Part shown: positions 11,417-25,145 of the stretch, piece by piece | How positions within the stretch are numbered: the stretch's first letter is position 1 | Layout of the letters: each line of letters begins with the position of its first letter | Position numbers and translations under genes: made by a program | Source: Rotaria sp. Silwood1 | Taxonomy: Eukaryota; Rotifera; Eurotatoria; Philodinida; Philodinidae | Length of the DNA stretch: 64,000 bases | Direction of reading: 5' to 3' | Assembly: GCA_905250075.1 (NCBI GenBank) | Contig: CAJNOP010000081.1 | Span: 558,001 to 622,000, forward strand | The notes under the pieces: model-generated | Seen by the model: only the letters and a program-made list of their open reading frames with translations | Database searches by the model: none | Told to the model about the DNA's origin: nothing

Positions 11417-14400
11417 TCATGCTAACACTTGCAACTCCGCTTCTTCATCATGCGCATTTGTATTAAGTAATGGTGCGGCTTTTTGTTTATCATACAATGA
11501 ATGTGATGCTTGTTGTTTTACAGCTGATACAGCACCGGAAAAGAACCGTGCTAAACGACTTCCACGTAAGCTTGAAATGAATGAATCATGAGGTGTTCGT
11601 TCAACATCATTTATGCCACGATGAACATTAATATTTTTTTCTTTATTCATTGACCAAAAAATAAATTCTTGATTGGCATACATTTGTATATTTGGTTTAT
11701 GAAAGTTTCTTAAAAGTAATGATGACATAACAACACTAACTGATGATAAAGCCATAGCAGCTGATGCCATCCATGGCATTAATGAGATACCAAGAGGAAG
11801 AAAAACTCCAGCAGCAACTGGTACACCGATGAGATTATATATAACAGCAAATAAAAAATTAAATCTTATTCTTCGAACAGTTTTTTTTGATAAAAGTATT
11901 GCAGCAAGAACATCTTCTAGTGCATCACGTATTAAAACAATATTTGCTGCTTCAACAGCTACATCAGCTCCTGTACCAACAGCAATTCCAACATCAGCAC
12001 GAGCTAATGCTGGCGAATCATTAACACCATCGCCAACCATTGCTACTTTATCACCTTTAGGACTATTTTCTTTTAGAATAGCAATAAAACGTTCTTTTTG
12101 AGTAGGTAGAACTTCAGCATATACATTTTTTATACCAACTTGTGTAGCTATAGCACGAGCAGTTTTAACATTATCACCAGTAACAAGTAACACATTCAGA
12201 CCCATTGATTGAAGAGCAAAGATTGTCAATGGTGCAGTAGATTTTATACGATCAGCTATTGCAATCATACCAATAATTACATCTAAAATGTAGATTTTAA
12301 AAATAAAACAAAATCTCAATGACTCGTTATTTTTCTTTACTGTCAATAGCAATCAATACAGCAGTATGTCCATCATGTTCATGTTGTGACATAGCTGCAT
12401 CAATTTCATTCGTCAGATGAAGATTATTTCTTCCCATCCATTCTCGGTTTCCAATTAAAACTGAATAAATTTTATCATTTAAAGATATATTATCACTTGA
12501 TCCAATATTTTTATTGATTAAAGATTCAATTCCATTTACTTTTGCACTTAAACCATAACCCCAAATAGAATTAAAATCTTCACAATGACCAAATTGTTCG
12601 CAGCCAAAATAATTTTTGCAATACGTTCGTACAGCCTTACCTAATGGATGTTCAGAACAATTTTCAACTGTACCAGCTATTGCTAACATTCGTGGTAATG
12701 TCCAATAGGAATCATTTGGAAGAAATAAACGTGCACCGACCACTGTTGGTTTACCTTCAGTTACGGTACCTGTTTTATCAAAAACAATCGTACGGATTTT
12801 ATGGGCAGCTTCTAGTGGTTCACCACCTTTAATAAGAATTCCTTGAGAAGCACCAACACCTATGACAAAAAAAAAGAAAATTAATATTCTTCGAAAGCAA
12901 ATAATTAGAAGTTTGTTATTTATAATTATTATACTTGAATAAAAACGAACTAATCAACACGTTTCTCTATTTATTAAATTCAGTTCTTTATTATTAATAC
13001 GTAGATAGATTCAAACTTGTGACGCCATGTCTGACGTACAATAGACTCTTAAGTAATATTAGTTGTCTTAATAGTTGAAAAAAATATTCTTTAGCTTAAA
13101 AATTTACTTACCAGTACCAACCATAACAGCTGTTGGTGTTGCAAGTCCAAGAGCACAAGGACAAGCAATTGAAAGAACTGTAATAGCAAAACGAAAAGCT
13201 AATTCAAGCACCACTTCCGTTCTACTTGGCACTTTTCCTTCATGATGTCTCAACATAGAATGATGATACTAAAATAAAATTTGATAAATTATATTGAAGG
13301 GAAACACAAAATGAAATAAAATTCTAACCATTGAGTATTTTTCTATTCGATCATAGTGGGTATTACCAATAATAATCCAACAAATTAACGTAATACTAGA
13401 AAAACCAACAATAACAGGTACAAAATAGCCTGCAATTTTATCAGCTAATGCTTGTATAGGTGCTTTTGATGTTTGTGCTTCTTCCACCAACTTAATTATT
13501 TGTTTTAGTGCTGTTTCATGACCTACATGTGTTGCACAAATTAATAGCATTCCATTTAAATTTTTTGTTCCACCAACAACTTGTGAACCAACCGTTTTTT
13601 CAACTGGCATTGCTTCACCAGTTAATAATGATTCATCACATGTTGATGTCCCTTCAATAACTCGACCATCGGTAGGAATTGTTCCACCTGGTAAGACTTT
13701 TAATATATCGTTACGTTGAATAAGTTTGGCAAGAATAGTTTTCTCTTCAATTATTGCACCGGTTGCTTCATCTAAACGAACTAATGTTCCTTGTGGAGGT
13801 TGTAATGATAATAATTTTGTTAGAGCATCTGATGTTTTTCCCTGAATAGAAATTATAAATTTAATTGAAATTAAATAAAGGGTATTTCTTTTTTTTTGTA
13901 CTAAGAACTTCTTATGAAAAAGAAAGAATCAATTTATAGTGGTTTCCAACGACTATAAATTTCACGAGAGTTCAAAAGATTCCTAAATCTTATTTTTATA
14001 TTTGAAGAGAATAATATGTGAACATAATAGGGATTTCAAGAGCATCGATGAAACTCAGTCATTTAAAAAAAACATCGAGCAAAAATCTCTTGGTCATATT
14101 TTTAATTTTTATGCATGTTAATTCTAAAAGTTATTTAAAAAAAATTCGAATCTTTTTCCGATTAATTGAAGAATATTCAATATAAATAAAAGTGTTAACT
14201 TTAACAAATATTTATTATTCTGAACATACATAACGGCTCACGAATAACTAGGCGAATGTATAGAACTAACCCTATTGATCTCAACAAAGAAATACCCTAT
14301 TGCTTAAAAGTATTTCATACGGCGATCTCAGCCATTCTTAGGAATAGACATATAAGATTTTTAGCGTATCTAATATCTAGTGAAATGTAGATCAGTGAGA

Positions 14401-17400
14401 TCAGTTCGATTTCGTTTGCTTGAATGGAAGACGAATTTCTATACCTAAGAATATCATAGTATTATTGCTTTCAGGAACTTGCTGTTTTTTTCAACAAACC
14501 TTAGCTATATGCTCAAGCCATCTGCCAAGTGCAACAAACATCATAAGCATCGGTGGAACATCAAAAAATGTAATTGGACTTGGAAGACTTTGCATAATAT
14601 TAAATAAAACCACAATACATGAATAAATATATGCTGTTGTTGTTGCCATTACAATTAAAACATCCATATTAGCAGAACGATGTTTTAATGCTTTAAATGC
14701 TTGAATATAAAAATAACGACCACTAATCCACTATTAATAAAAGAAAAATAAATTAAACAATTACAAGGCAAATATTTACTTGTACGGGTGTTGATAAAAG
14801 GAACATGATAAGATTTTCTAAAGATAGACCACGTATTACTTGTGGTGCTTCTTCATGATTTTTCCATTTAAGCATAAAGATCATCATTATTATCATTGCT
14901 GGAATGGCAAAAAGTGCAGCAATTAAAAATGAATTACGCCATCTTAAGAAAAAAAAAAGGTCTTTAGAATCAGTTATAATCATTTCAACAATAAATTACT
15001 TTCGAGTTTCTCGTCGATGGATTTTCGCTAAACTGGATGCTTTTGAATCTTCACCAATTAATGTAGACGGAAAACCAATCGACTAAAACAGAATTTTGTT
15101 TTTAATGTTCAAATCAAAATTATTATTCTTACATGAAGTCTATCAATAATATCTCTTGGACCAATTTGTGAGGGATTGTATTTAAATCTACCACGATGAG
15201 TAAGTAATGCTACTTCAGCATTCTGTACTCCAGGTAATTTTCCTATAGAAGTTTCAATTTTTCGTACACACGAGGCACATGTCATATTTTCAATCTAAAG
15301 AATAAAATATTAATTTTAAAAAATTCTTTTCTAATTTGCTTCACATACATTTAGATCAATAATATCAAAACCATGTTCTATTGTATCAAGTACTTCAGCA
15401 TGAAATCCAAGTTCATTAATTAAATGAGCAATTTGTGATGGAATGATACAGTCAGGATTATATTTTACTTCAGCTTTATTCGACAAAAGTGCAACAAGTA
15501 CAGAATGAATTCCTATTTTAAGAAATAATGTGTAATCAGAAACACTAATGTTTTCTATTACCTTCAACTTTAGAAAGATTTCGATGAATTACATCAACAC
15601 AACTAGCACATGTCATACCGGTTACATTTATAAAACAAGTTTCTACATCATTATTAACATTTATTTGTGGAACTTCAAGTTTTGAACTTGCTTGATGATT
15701 ATCATTGCCTGAAAAGATGAATTTTTAATCAACTATTCTTGAATTTTAATGATTGAATTTAAATGTAAATGTACATTTTGCGGATCGATAATTAATCTTA
15801 GATCAAAAAGAACAATCTCGAATGAATCTTAATCAAGTAGATGATAATATTCATTTTTTTTCATAGCTCAATTTGAACTCAATGAATTATTGAAAAATGA
15901 TAATAAACCTCTTATCTCAAGAGCTTTGATCAGACTTCAATATTTTTTTACTCTTATGTTAAGAAGTTTATATCGATCAATCTCGAAAAAAATGCTGATG
16001 TCATCACTAAGTCAATATTAATATTTATCTTCGCAAATTATGACGATATGATTTTATTGATTGGGTCAATCCTTTTCCTTTAATAGATATATAATACTTC
16101 CTTTATAGTGAATCATGCTGATTAGGTACTTTTTTGAATTTCTTTTTTCGGAAGTTTTCATTGAAATATAGCAGATGTGACAGACTATTATGTATTTCTT
16201 TACAGAAAATAAAAGATTATTTGAGCTAGTAAGGAGTCATTAAGAACGAATGAAAAAAACAATCAACATACCTGTCACTACGCAATCAAATTCGGATTAG
16301 ACGATATTTTTATGCTAAACCCATTATTGGATTAAGATTTTATATGAATAAACTTCAATTGAAACTCACGAATTTAACATTAATTTTAAAACAAAAATTA
16401 AATATTGTACTGACACACATATATATGCAATATTAAAGCAACTTAACACACACTAGTATCTATCATACAATGATCACTGTGCACTTTCTCAATTCGATTT
16501 TTTAATGTATAACTAAATGTCTCATTTCATTCGTTCTTCATTTTTTTTGTAGCCTTAAAATTTAATCTAGAATCAATTGTATGGTCCCATGTCAAATACC
16601 ATTGACATTTACCTCTAGATACTGCGTATACATGCGTCAATAGTATGATGTTTTGGTTTAAAACCTTTCAATATCTAACCTGATAATATTGATGTATTCG
16701 AGCTATTGCTATGATCTAAACAAAAATAAAACCAAAATTTATTTTTCTTATATTCTAATATGAATACCTTGTAACTTGTTTTCATTATTTGTCGTTGAAA
16801 TAGAAACTTGAAAACTTAAACTTTCAATTTCTTTGATAATACTTGATAACTTAATGATATTTGCATCATATAAAACATTTGCTGATTGATCATTAAGTGA
16901 TACTTTAATATGATGTATACCAGGTAGATCTTCAACAGTTTCTGTTATATTCACAACACATGAATTACAATGCATTCCTTTTATACTTAAATAAGCTTGA
17001 GAAATGTTTTCTAATTTTGGATTTACTTTATAACCAATCGATTGTAGCTTTTGATAAAGTGTATAGGAATCTATTTGATTTTTATCATAAGATATCTGTA
17101 CATGAATACTATCATTTTTGAAAGGAAATTTAACATTTAAGACTCCATTTATTGATGATATACGTTCAGTAGCAATAGGAATATTTTCATCTGATATACC
17201 TCCAAGCTCAACATCAAGATTGTCATTTTGTATTGTAGAATTAAGCTCAGCATGAAAACCCATTTGATTAATACGTTCAATAATATCATTTATACTAAGA
17301 ACATTTGAATCAAAAACAACAACTCCTAATTTATCTTCAAGTGAAACCTACAAAAACAAATGAAATTTTACTATTTACTAATAAATAAAATTTCTTTTTA

Positions 17401-17533
17401 TTAATACTTTAATTGATCGAATTCCATTTAATTTAGTTATTGTATTTTCAATATTTCTTACACAACTTTGACATGTCATACCATTAATAAGAATATGTTG
17501 TGTTGATACTTCCATAGTTGAGGATGTTAACAT
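11417..17533 (-). CDS. ATP7: Copper-transporting P1B-type ATPase (ATP7 family)
   Basis: This ATPase pumps Cu(I) across Golgi or vesicle and plasma membranes. I read 13 exons: 17408-17533, 16768-17347, 16680-16715, 15562-15708, 15349-15512, 15133-15294, 15000-15082, 14780-14942, 14500-14730, 13329-13841, 13112-13268, 12341-12859 and 11417-12282. All joins are GT-AG in frame, giving about 1248 residues, close to insect ATP7 and shorter than human ATP7A/B. The N-terminus holds five heavy-metal-associated domains. Four keep a CxxC motif (GMTCQSC near residue 18, GMHCNSC near 166, then GMTCASC and NMTCASC); the second has lost it. Catalytic landmarks are TGEA (about 638), the CPC metal site (about 771-773), DKTGT (Asp about 815), SEHPLG and [16 protein letters not shown] near the C-terminus could be a dileucine sorting signal. 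Exon 3 is only 36 bp. The start has an upstream in-frame stop. Confidence 0.96.
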
Positions 17534-20500
17534 GATTTTTGATTACTCTAAGTGATCAAAATCATTATTTATAAATAAGTGAATAAAGCATAAAATACAC
17601 TATAAGAATGAAAAATGAATTACAAAATGCCATTGGTGTTTCCATGCAGCAACACCAATAACATTTCTTAATTCACTTTTAATCCCCGTGGTGTGCTTAA
17701 GGCCTAATAATCATATGTTTTATTGAAAAAAAACATTGGATGAAGAAACCCGACCGATAGATGTGGCTTTTCATCAATTATTATTGGTTGAATCTAAATA
17801 ACAAATAGAAAATGACCATTAAACGATAGTGAACCATAATAATGATTTGTTATCTATTAGGTGATATAACTGAATCATTTCCTCATTTCTATAATGATTC
17901 AAGTGATGCAGGTACTATTTTACTTTAGATATGGCACTCTCACATGCACGCAGTGCTGTGTGTGCAAATTATAACTATTGTATGTTTAAAGTAATCTAGT
18001 ATTCATGATTATTTGTACAAGGGCACTTTGGTTGGTTTTATTGTTTTTTACTTCTTGATAATAATAAAAATTAGTGTGTGGGTTAAGAGAAAACTGAAAC
18101 ATCCATATTATCTATGATAGATATATTTGATTCAATATTATTTGCACAAGTACTTCAACAAAGTTTTGAATGATGTTTAAGCAACATGTAATCTTCGGAG
18201 TCTGGTCACAAAATTGAAGAACGATCAGTTTAACAATGCGAGATCAAATTTCATAAGAAATTGAACTATATGACATACTCGGAGAATCAAGCATTTACTG
18301 ATTCTTAAAAACTTAATTGATGTGAATTATCTTTTTGTTAGATTGAAATACTCTACTGAATTGTATAGAATTTGTACTTCAGATGTATGAAAAATGCTCA
18401 AATAAAAGTGCTGTACAAATCTTTAAGAGAAAAAAAAAAGAACTTTGATATTTTTCACTCTCATTTCGTCCTGCACAACTACACCGAACACCAGTACTAA
18501 TAGTCCACATCTAGTTCTGCTAATTAACAAAGAAAAAGTTGTTAGAAACTGTCCGCTACTGGATTATCATTAGTGCTACCAATAATTAATCATTGCTAAG
18601 ATCACAAATTGGGCTCACTTCATGATATCGACATAATTGAAAAAAGAATTCATCGATAAGATATAATATCTAACTTTTACTTTGAGTGAACAAAACATCA
18701 TACCGGAAATTGGATAAATTATATATCACATAGAGAATCCAAAGCTCCCAATGACATGTCAATGAGCGTTAGACGATGTGTCATTCTCGAGGTTATCACA
18801 TCACAAAATACGGATTTTAGAGGCGAAAGTCGAGAAAGCATTAGAAACTGTGACTAGTCGCTATAAGTTGCTTTGTATCTTACTTAAAAAAACTTGAAGA
18901 AATACATAAATGTTGTACGTTGTACCGCATTAATTGAAGCACCGATGTAATTTCATACATCAACAAAAATTATTGTAGCATATAGTGGAAAAGATAATAT
19001 TATTTTTTTCTCAATATTTTTACTTTGTTTCAAGTATTATAATGTCAGTCTCTTCAAACTCAATCTATTAAATTTAATTTGTTTCAATGCTATAAAGTTG
19101 GTAAAAACGAATATTTATTCATATTGACTATTTTCATTGATTTGAACATGTGAAAAATAATGATCACATTAAAACTTAAGTTTGGAAAGTATGAACATTC
19201 CTGGCATTGACATAAATAATTCTATTTTTAAGAAAAAAATGAAGCATCATAGTAAATCGTCTCTTATCCATCAACAGACTATTTATTGTCGTCGTATTTT
19301 TGAAGGGATGAATCTTTTTTTGCTTTGTATCAAGGATAAACTAGAGTTAAAATTTTGTACTTAGCTGTAACATAGTTGATTTTCATTAATATTCAATTTT
19401 ATAGCAGACGAATGCCCAATAGTGCCGAACCCTGAAAAAGTAATATATATTATTTATAAAACAATGCACAAGCACTTGGTTTTACAGTATTACTACTACC
19501 GTTTGCTCTCAGTTAAAGGTTTATATAATCCGAGTTTCAATAAATAGTAGTATTTTTTTTACAACTTCGAATTCATACAAGTCTATTATGAGAAAAAACA
19601 TATTTTAGTTTTTGTTCGTTTGTTATCCTAGACTTATGATCACTTTATTTGACTGTGAGAGTCTGTTTGTTTTTCATTATAAAGTAATTCTTATTCGCAT
19701 AATAAGTGTCTTACTATATTTGCAATCGTTTACATAATGCAAAGATTAAAAGAATGAACTTTTTGACATACGTATATGTTTGCATATTTTTATAGATACT
19801 TTGACCTCTTTTCTTAAAAAAAAAAGATTAATTTATTCAGATAAATGCATGATAAAATAGTCCGAAGTCAAGTTCTTCATAAAGGATATGATTTTATTAG
19901 GCGCTTCATTTTTTGCCAAACGTTTTGATGATTTTTGTCTTCTTCTAGTTGATAGATATGCTATTTTTTTAAGAACAAGTGGAAAGATTTTTTTGCTTTT
20001 TTCTATTTCTGATTTTCTGACAACGCATCACAGAATTCTCAAAAGAGGTTTTTTGTAGTCAATTACTCGTTTTTGTTTAAGAGAGCATGGCAAGATGCAG
20101 AGCATGATGGGTTTCTTTTTTTAAATGAAGCTTCGTTATTATTATAGAAAAGAAGACTTCTACAACAAGAGATGTATTTTCTTTTAGAATTTTTCGATAT
20201 TTCAAATTTTCCACGTTTTTTCTCCACTGAGAAAGGGAGATTGAAAAGAAAGAACTCTGTCCTGCCTAGCATCCTGATATGATCTTTCAAAACAAAAAAA
20301 GAATAAGTCTATAGAGTGTAGGCTTTCGGAGAATTTTAAGTTATCGAATGAGCTACTTCTAATCCTTGTTTATTGAATGTTTTCCTCGAATTTTGTAACA
20401 TAAGGATGAACATTTTAGCATAGCTTCTATATATCCTGAAAGTTTTCATGAGATTCGAATGCATTTGAATCACGATCATTTTTTGAGGCGAAGGACGGCT

Positions 20501-20547
20501 TTAACAGAGATACACTTATCAAATTATTTCATATTAATTATAGAAAA
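17534..20547. other. Intergenic, nothing recognised
   Basis: This is AT-rich sequence with only short open stretches (for example 19182-19364, 60 codons, no recognisable motif). The part next to 17533 is the 5' flank of the copper ATPase. A TTAG acceptor-like site lies about 15 bp upstream of that gene's ATG. Confidence 0.5.
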
Positions 20548-21479
20548 ATGCAATCTACAACAGACTTCGTTACGACATTGGATTCAGTTATTCGTTACTT
20601 TGATATCTTTGCCGGATTATTTATTTTTATTTTTGATATGATTGGTAGCATTCTCAACGTTATTATTTTCATAAGTTTAAAAACATTTCGTAAAAAATCA
20701 TGTGCTGTTTGCTTACTGGTATTATCAATATCCGAGAGTGGTATCTTAATATTTAATACATTGCCAAGTATTTTTTTGTGAGCATCTTCAAAGATTACGG
20801 TGACGTGAATGTAATATTTCCATGCAAAATACTAACAGCTTTTGGACAAATCTTCGGTTTACTCTCACACATGATTATATGTTTTGCTGCTGTTGATCAA
20901 TATATGTCAACATCAATGCATGAAAGACGTCAAGCTATCAATCTCAAATGTATGCATCGTTTAATTGTAATTTCTATATTTCTTTCCATTTTATATGGCA
21001 TACCATTTCTTGTTTTTTATGATATACAACCATTATCTGGAACGAATACAACAACATGTCGTCCCAATGATAACAATGGACCATTTTCTAAATATGTAAT
21101 ATATGTTAGTTTACCTGTCATTGACGGTTTTATACCTATCTTCATAATGAGTGTAGCTGGCTTTATTGCATTTCGCAAGGTTCGTACTATGACCAAGAGA
21201 AAAGTACATATTATACGGCTACGTTTAGAGCAACAATTAACTGCAATGGTTTTAATGAAAATTCTTGGCGTTTGTATCACTATAATTCCGTTTCTTATTG
21301 TTTATATTATTCAGTATATAATATCATGGCGTAGCAATGATTCCATTGTTCAAGAACAGCTTCGATTAGTATATCGTGTCTTTACGATTCTCTTCTTTAT
21401 AAACTATGCCGTGAGTCAACAGTATATTATTATTTTTTTTCGATTTATGGAATTAATATTTTCTTTTAATTTAGGATAG
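20548..21479 (+). CDS. Rhodopsin-family seven-TM receptor with a single-base frame break
   Basis: This looks like a peptide-type GPCR in the plasma membrane. The first segment (20548-20781) holds TM1 (FIFIFDMIGSILNVIIFISL, with the conserved Asn) and TM2. The second, in the frame one base back (from about 20770 to 21479), holds TM3 to TM7. Cys in PCKILTAF lies 24 residues before the Asp of a DQY motif, exactly the spacing of Cys3.25 and the DRY Asp. A partner Cys is in extracellular loop 2 (TTTCRPND). TM7 has a divergent NYAVSQQY in place of NPxxY. The two frames meet at a run of seven T (20771-20777), so a one-base homopolymer deletion or sequencing error is the likely cause. An intron from GTGAGC to AACAG (20779-20839) is possible but would remove the conserved TM3 Cys. 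The ligand cannot be told. Confidence 0.75.
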
Positions 21480-24351
21480 CTTCTATATTTTTCTTACATC
21501 TTCTGCTCGATTTCGTCGACAATTGAAATTTGTTCTATGGGATGTATACTTAAAACAATGATGTGCAAAAAGAAATACTAATCGAGTTCAACCTATTGAA
21601 AGAAGTTTTGTTCTTTCAATCAGTAATAATTAAGAACATTACTAGTAACAGAAAATTGAAAACAATAAAAAAAACTTTCATATTAAAACTATTGTACAGT
21701 GTTTTCTCAAGATTGTAATTATCGAATGAATGATCAATTATTTATTTAATAAAATTCATATTTTACATTGTAATGAGCAAAATCAAGTTTTAAGATGGCG
21801 CAATTTAGTATATGAATTTTTACTAAAACAGAAGTATGTGAGAATTTAATGAAGTCTTTTACCGTAGTTTCAGAAGATTCAGTGATAAAATAGCTTTCTA
21901 AATATAATACTAGCCTGTCTAATATACTAACGATGTGATCTGATTTATTGAATATTTTTATCTTTATGTACGGTCATTTGTTTGATTCAATGACTGCATG
22001 GTGAACAAAGGGAATTAAAGGACATACCAAGTTTTGATTCTATTTTTATTTTATCACTTTATTGATTGAACAAATACAGCATCAATTCCATATTAATGCA
22101 GTAATAGAAAAAAGAAACGAGTGAATCGATGAAAAGTAATGTTACAAGAATACATGTGCTTTTGACACATCTTATTACATAAACATCTACTTTATTATAA
22201 CCATTGAGGATATTTAATTCATAATAAATTCTATTTCACTTTCGCATGAGTTCAGATTGATAATACATATTCGAACCCACACTCATCTAACTATCTAGTG
22301 AACTTCTTTATCGGTTTATATTACACAGAAATCCTGAAAGATCTTTATTGACTGTACATAGAGAGTATTTCGTTGTGAAAAAATTCGATGTTTTCAATTT
22401 TTTTCAAAATTATATAAATTTTATAGACTCGATATTTCCAAGGCGGAGTAATGAAAAAAATAGATTCTTTTACTGATAAATAGTCGATAAGGTTCATTAC
22501 AAAGAAATATTCTGATCGTTTTTGAATCTCATGTTTTTTTTAATTTTCTGCAATCATTCTACAAGTACTCACTCCAGTGACCAACAGAACGTTATGCGTT
22601 AATGTGTCATTATTTTCAGGAACTACCAATAAATGTTCAGTAAATTGTGTAATATTCAAATGAAAGTTTTTTTACAGTACACTTTTATAATTACTGTTCG
22701 TTTTAATTATGACATAATTTAGTCATAGATTTATGTTTCTTGATAAATTTCTTTTCAAAATGAAAGGTTGATTCTGTATTTCTGAAAATAGATCTCATAC
22801 AACAACATGTTTCAGTGGATTATTTTAGCAGCAAAAATGTGTCATCAGAAAATTCTATTTTTAAATTTTATTTCACAATTATTCATAAAATAAAAATTAA
22901 TTCTAAAACATTACTGGAATAAAATAGGACGAGATAATGGTCTTTTCCTTTGAGTTATATGTAGACCTTTTGAATAAAATATGAATGAAAAAAATAAGTC
23001 ACATTATTAATTAAATTAAACCATTGAGTAATTCATTAATTTTGAATAAAAAGAATATGAAATCCATAGTTCACCGCATACGACCGTATGTTGCTGTATT
23101 ACATGACTCGGTACTATGATTGTATTTCTCTGTATCATATACAAAGAAATATACTCGCAATACTGAGCCATGGAATACGTCAATATACGTGTATTTATTG
23201 ATATTGATGAATGTGTTTGTTCGATCTGGGATGCCTTTAGGAGTGACGAGCATTTATGATAATTTAATAATTAAATATCAATACATTTTTATTTGACAAC
23301 ATTAACAAAATGACTAATGATAATACACAAATAAGCATATAAATTACTAATAAAAATTTCTAGGTAAGAAATTGCATCAACTAACAATGTTATATTCAAT
23401 GAAACATACTTATACTAAAATATTATCAAAGTCAATATCCAACATATAGTTTATTAAATCAATTATACATTTTTGTTCTCATAAGTTACGAGTTTTTGTC
23501 AAATTAAATTTTCAATATAATATTTTGAAACTTGAAGCACCAGATCTTTCAGCGGATGCAATACGATTTATGATGGCATATCATCATTCATACTAGCTGT
23601 GTCAAATTGAATTACATAAATATACGATGGAAAACTTAAATTTCTTGTATTCAATTATCGTTGTAAGTTGAAAATAATATTTTAATGATGCCATTAAAAA
23701 GAAATAAATTGATCTCAATAACAATAGTCGTACAATCAAAAGATGTGATAGAATTTATGTAAGAAAAAAACGTATCCATGCCTCAAGTATAAATTGATCT
23801 TTATGAGACAAATCTATTGTATTCAAATACTTTTTCTTACTAACACAAAAAAACAAGTATTCTGTTATGAAAAAAATCGTTTTTACTTATCATCTCAACT
23901 GTACAAATATATTTTAGTTTTAATGTACGTTTATACCAACATGTAACGATATCCATATCTCAGCTCGATCCGTCTAGTGTTCAGTGAATACACTATCAAT
24001 GAACGTTACTTATCAATATATGTGGGGAAAATAGTGACGTTGCTAGGATTTTTGGTTCGGACTAAACTCCCTTCAATCCTTCATATATTAACTTCTCTAA
24101 ATCATTGTGTGTTTTCAGATGGAATCATTATTTAGCGCCATCTGGTTTTTTCTTGATATGACATTTTGCATTTTCTAATGTTAATTTCTGCTAAAATATT
24201 TCATAACCTTCAATAATTTAATAAATGAAATATTGAATAACTATACTCGCGAAAGAGATCATAAACTAATTTCTATTCGTTAATTGAATGAATGCATCAA
24301 GTGTCAATTACTGAATTAATTAGTTCTTGTTTTATTTTGATATTGTTTACC
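21480..24351. other. Intergenic, AT-rich, nothing recognised
   Basis: There are no open frames with recognisable content and no tandem repeats of note. It probably includes the receptor 3' UTR and the promoter of the gene starting at 24352. Confidence 0.5.
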
Positions 24352-25145
24352 ATGGCATCGAATTCGTAAGTAAGCGATATCTTATTTTCTCTAATTAATC
24401 TACAAAATATTTTCTTCTCCAAGATCAACTTGGCTTCGACCACTTGATCGAAATGAAACTGATTGTCTACAAAAAGGCTATAAACCAATACGTCTTGTCT
24501 ATACAGAACAACCATTAACTGCTCGAATACTTGTTGATGGTTCAAAAGTATATCTTATTTATTAATAAATTTTGTTTTTTTTGACAAATTTCTTTTCTTT
24601 ATTAGACATTACCTATTGATGATTTAATACGTGAATTTTTTTCTTTACATCGTATGCTTCTATCAAAAACTCAACTTGATGATATTGATATATGTCTTTT
24701 ACCGCATTGTGATATACATGAAATAACTGTAAATCAATTAACAAAGTTAAATGGTCATCAAGAACCTGTACTTCTTTTAACTGCCCGTTCAAACAGTGAA
24801 TATTTACTAACACGTGATCTTGAAGAATTAACATTTCGTCAACAAACTGGTTTAAATGTTGATATATCTGTTTTAAATCATATTAAACAAGATAATGAAC
24901 GTTTACGTGAAGAAAATCAACAACAAAATGAACGTATCAATGAATTAGAAAAACAAATATCTGATATAATAACAATTCGTGATGAAATGAAAAAATTATG
25001 TAAAGAATATAAAAATGATTTGAAGAGAAATATCGATAAGAATGATGAATATTATAAAAAATTTGAACGTTTAGATCTAAAACTGAACAAACAATTATTA
25101 CAAGAACAAAATCTTCTAATTTCTACAAGACTAAAAAGTGAATAA
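24352..25145 (+). CDS. Unrecognised protein with C-terminal coiled coil
   Basis: There are three exons: 24352-24365, 24424-24547 and 24606-25145. Their GT-AG introns are 58 bp each, giving 225 residues. The start ATGGCATCG has a good context (TTTACCATGG) and the first intron has a canonical GTAAGT donor. Residues about 15-125 look like a compact globular domain (GYKPIRLVYTEQPLTARIL, then LLPHCDIHEITVNQL). Residues about 140-215 are strongly helical and charged (NERLREENQQQNERINELEK), a predicted coiled coil with heptad-like leucines and isoleucines. Phase agreement across both introns and the codon bias make this a real gene. I do not recognise the family; the N-terminal half may be a ubiquitin-like or RA-like fold, but this is only an impression. 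Confidence 0.8.

Noticed and set aside
11829..12101. 90-codon plus-strand frame
   Set aside because: Antisense to the ATP7 C-terminal exon.
20779..20839. GT-AG intron in the 7TM receptor
   Set aside because: It would restore no better frame without deleting the TM3 cysteine, whose 24-residue spacing to the DQY Asp shows that the segment is coding.
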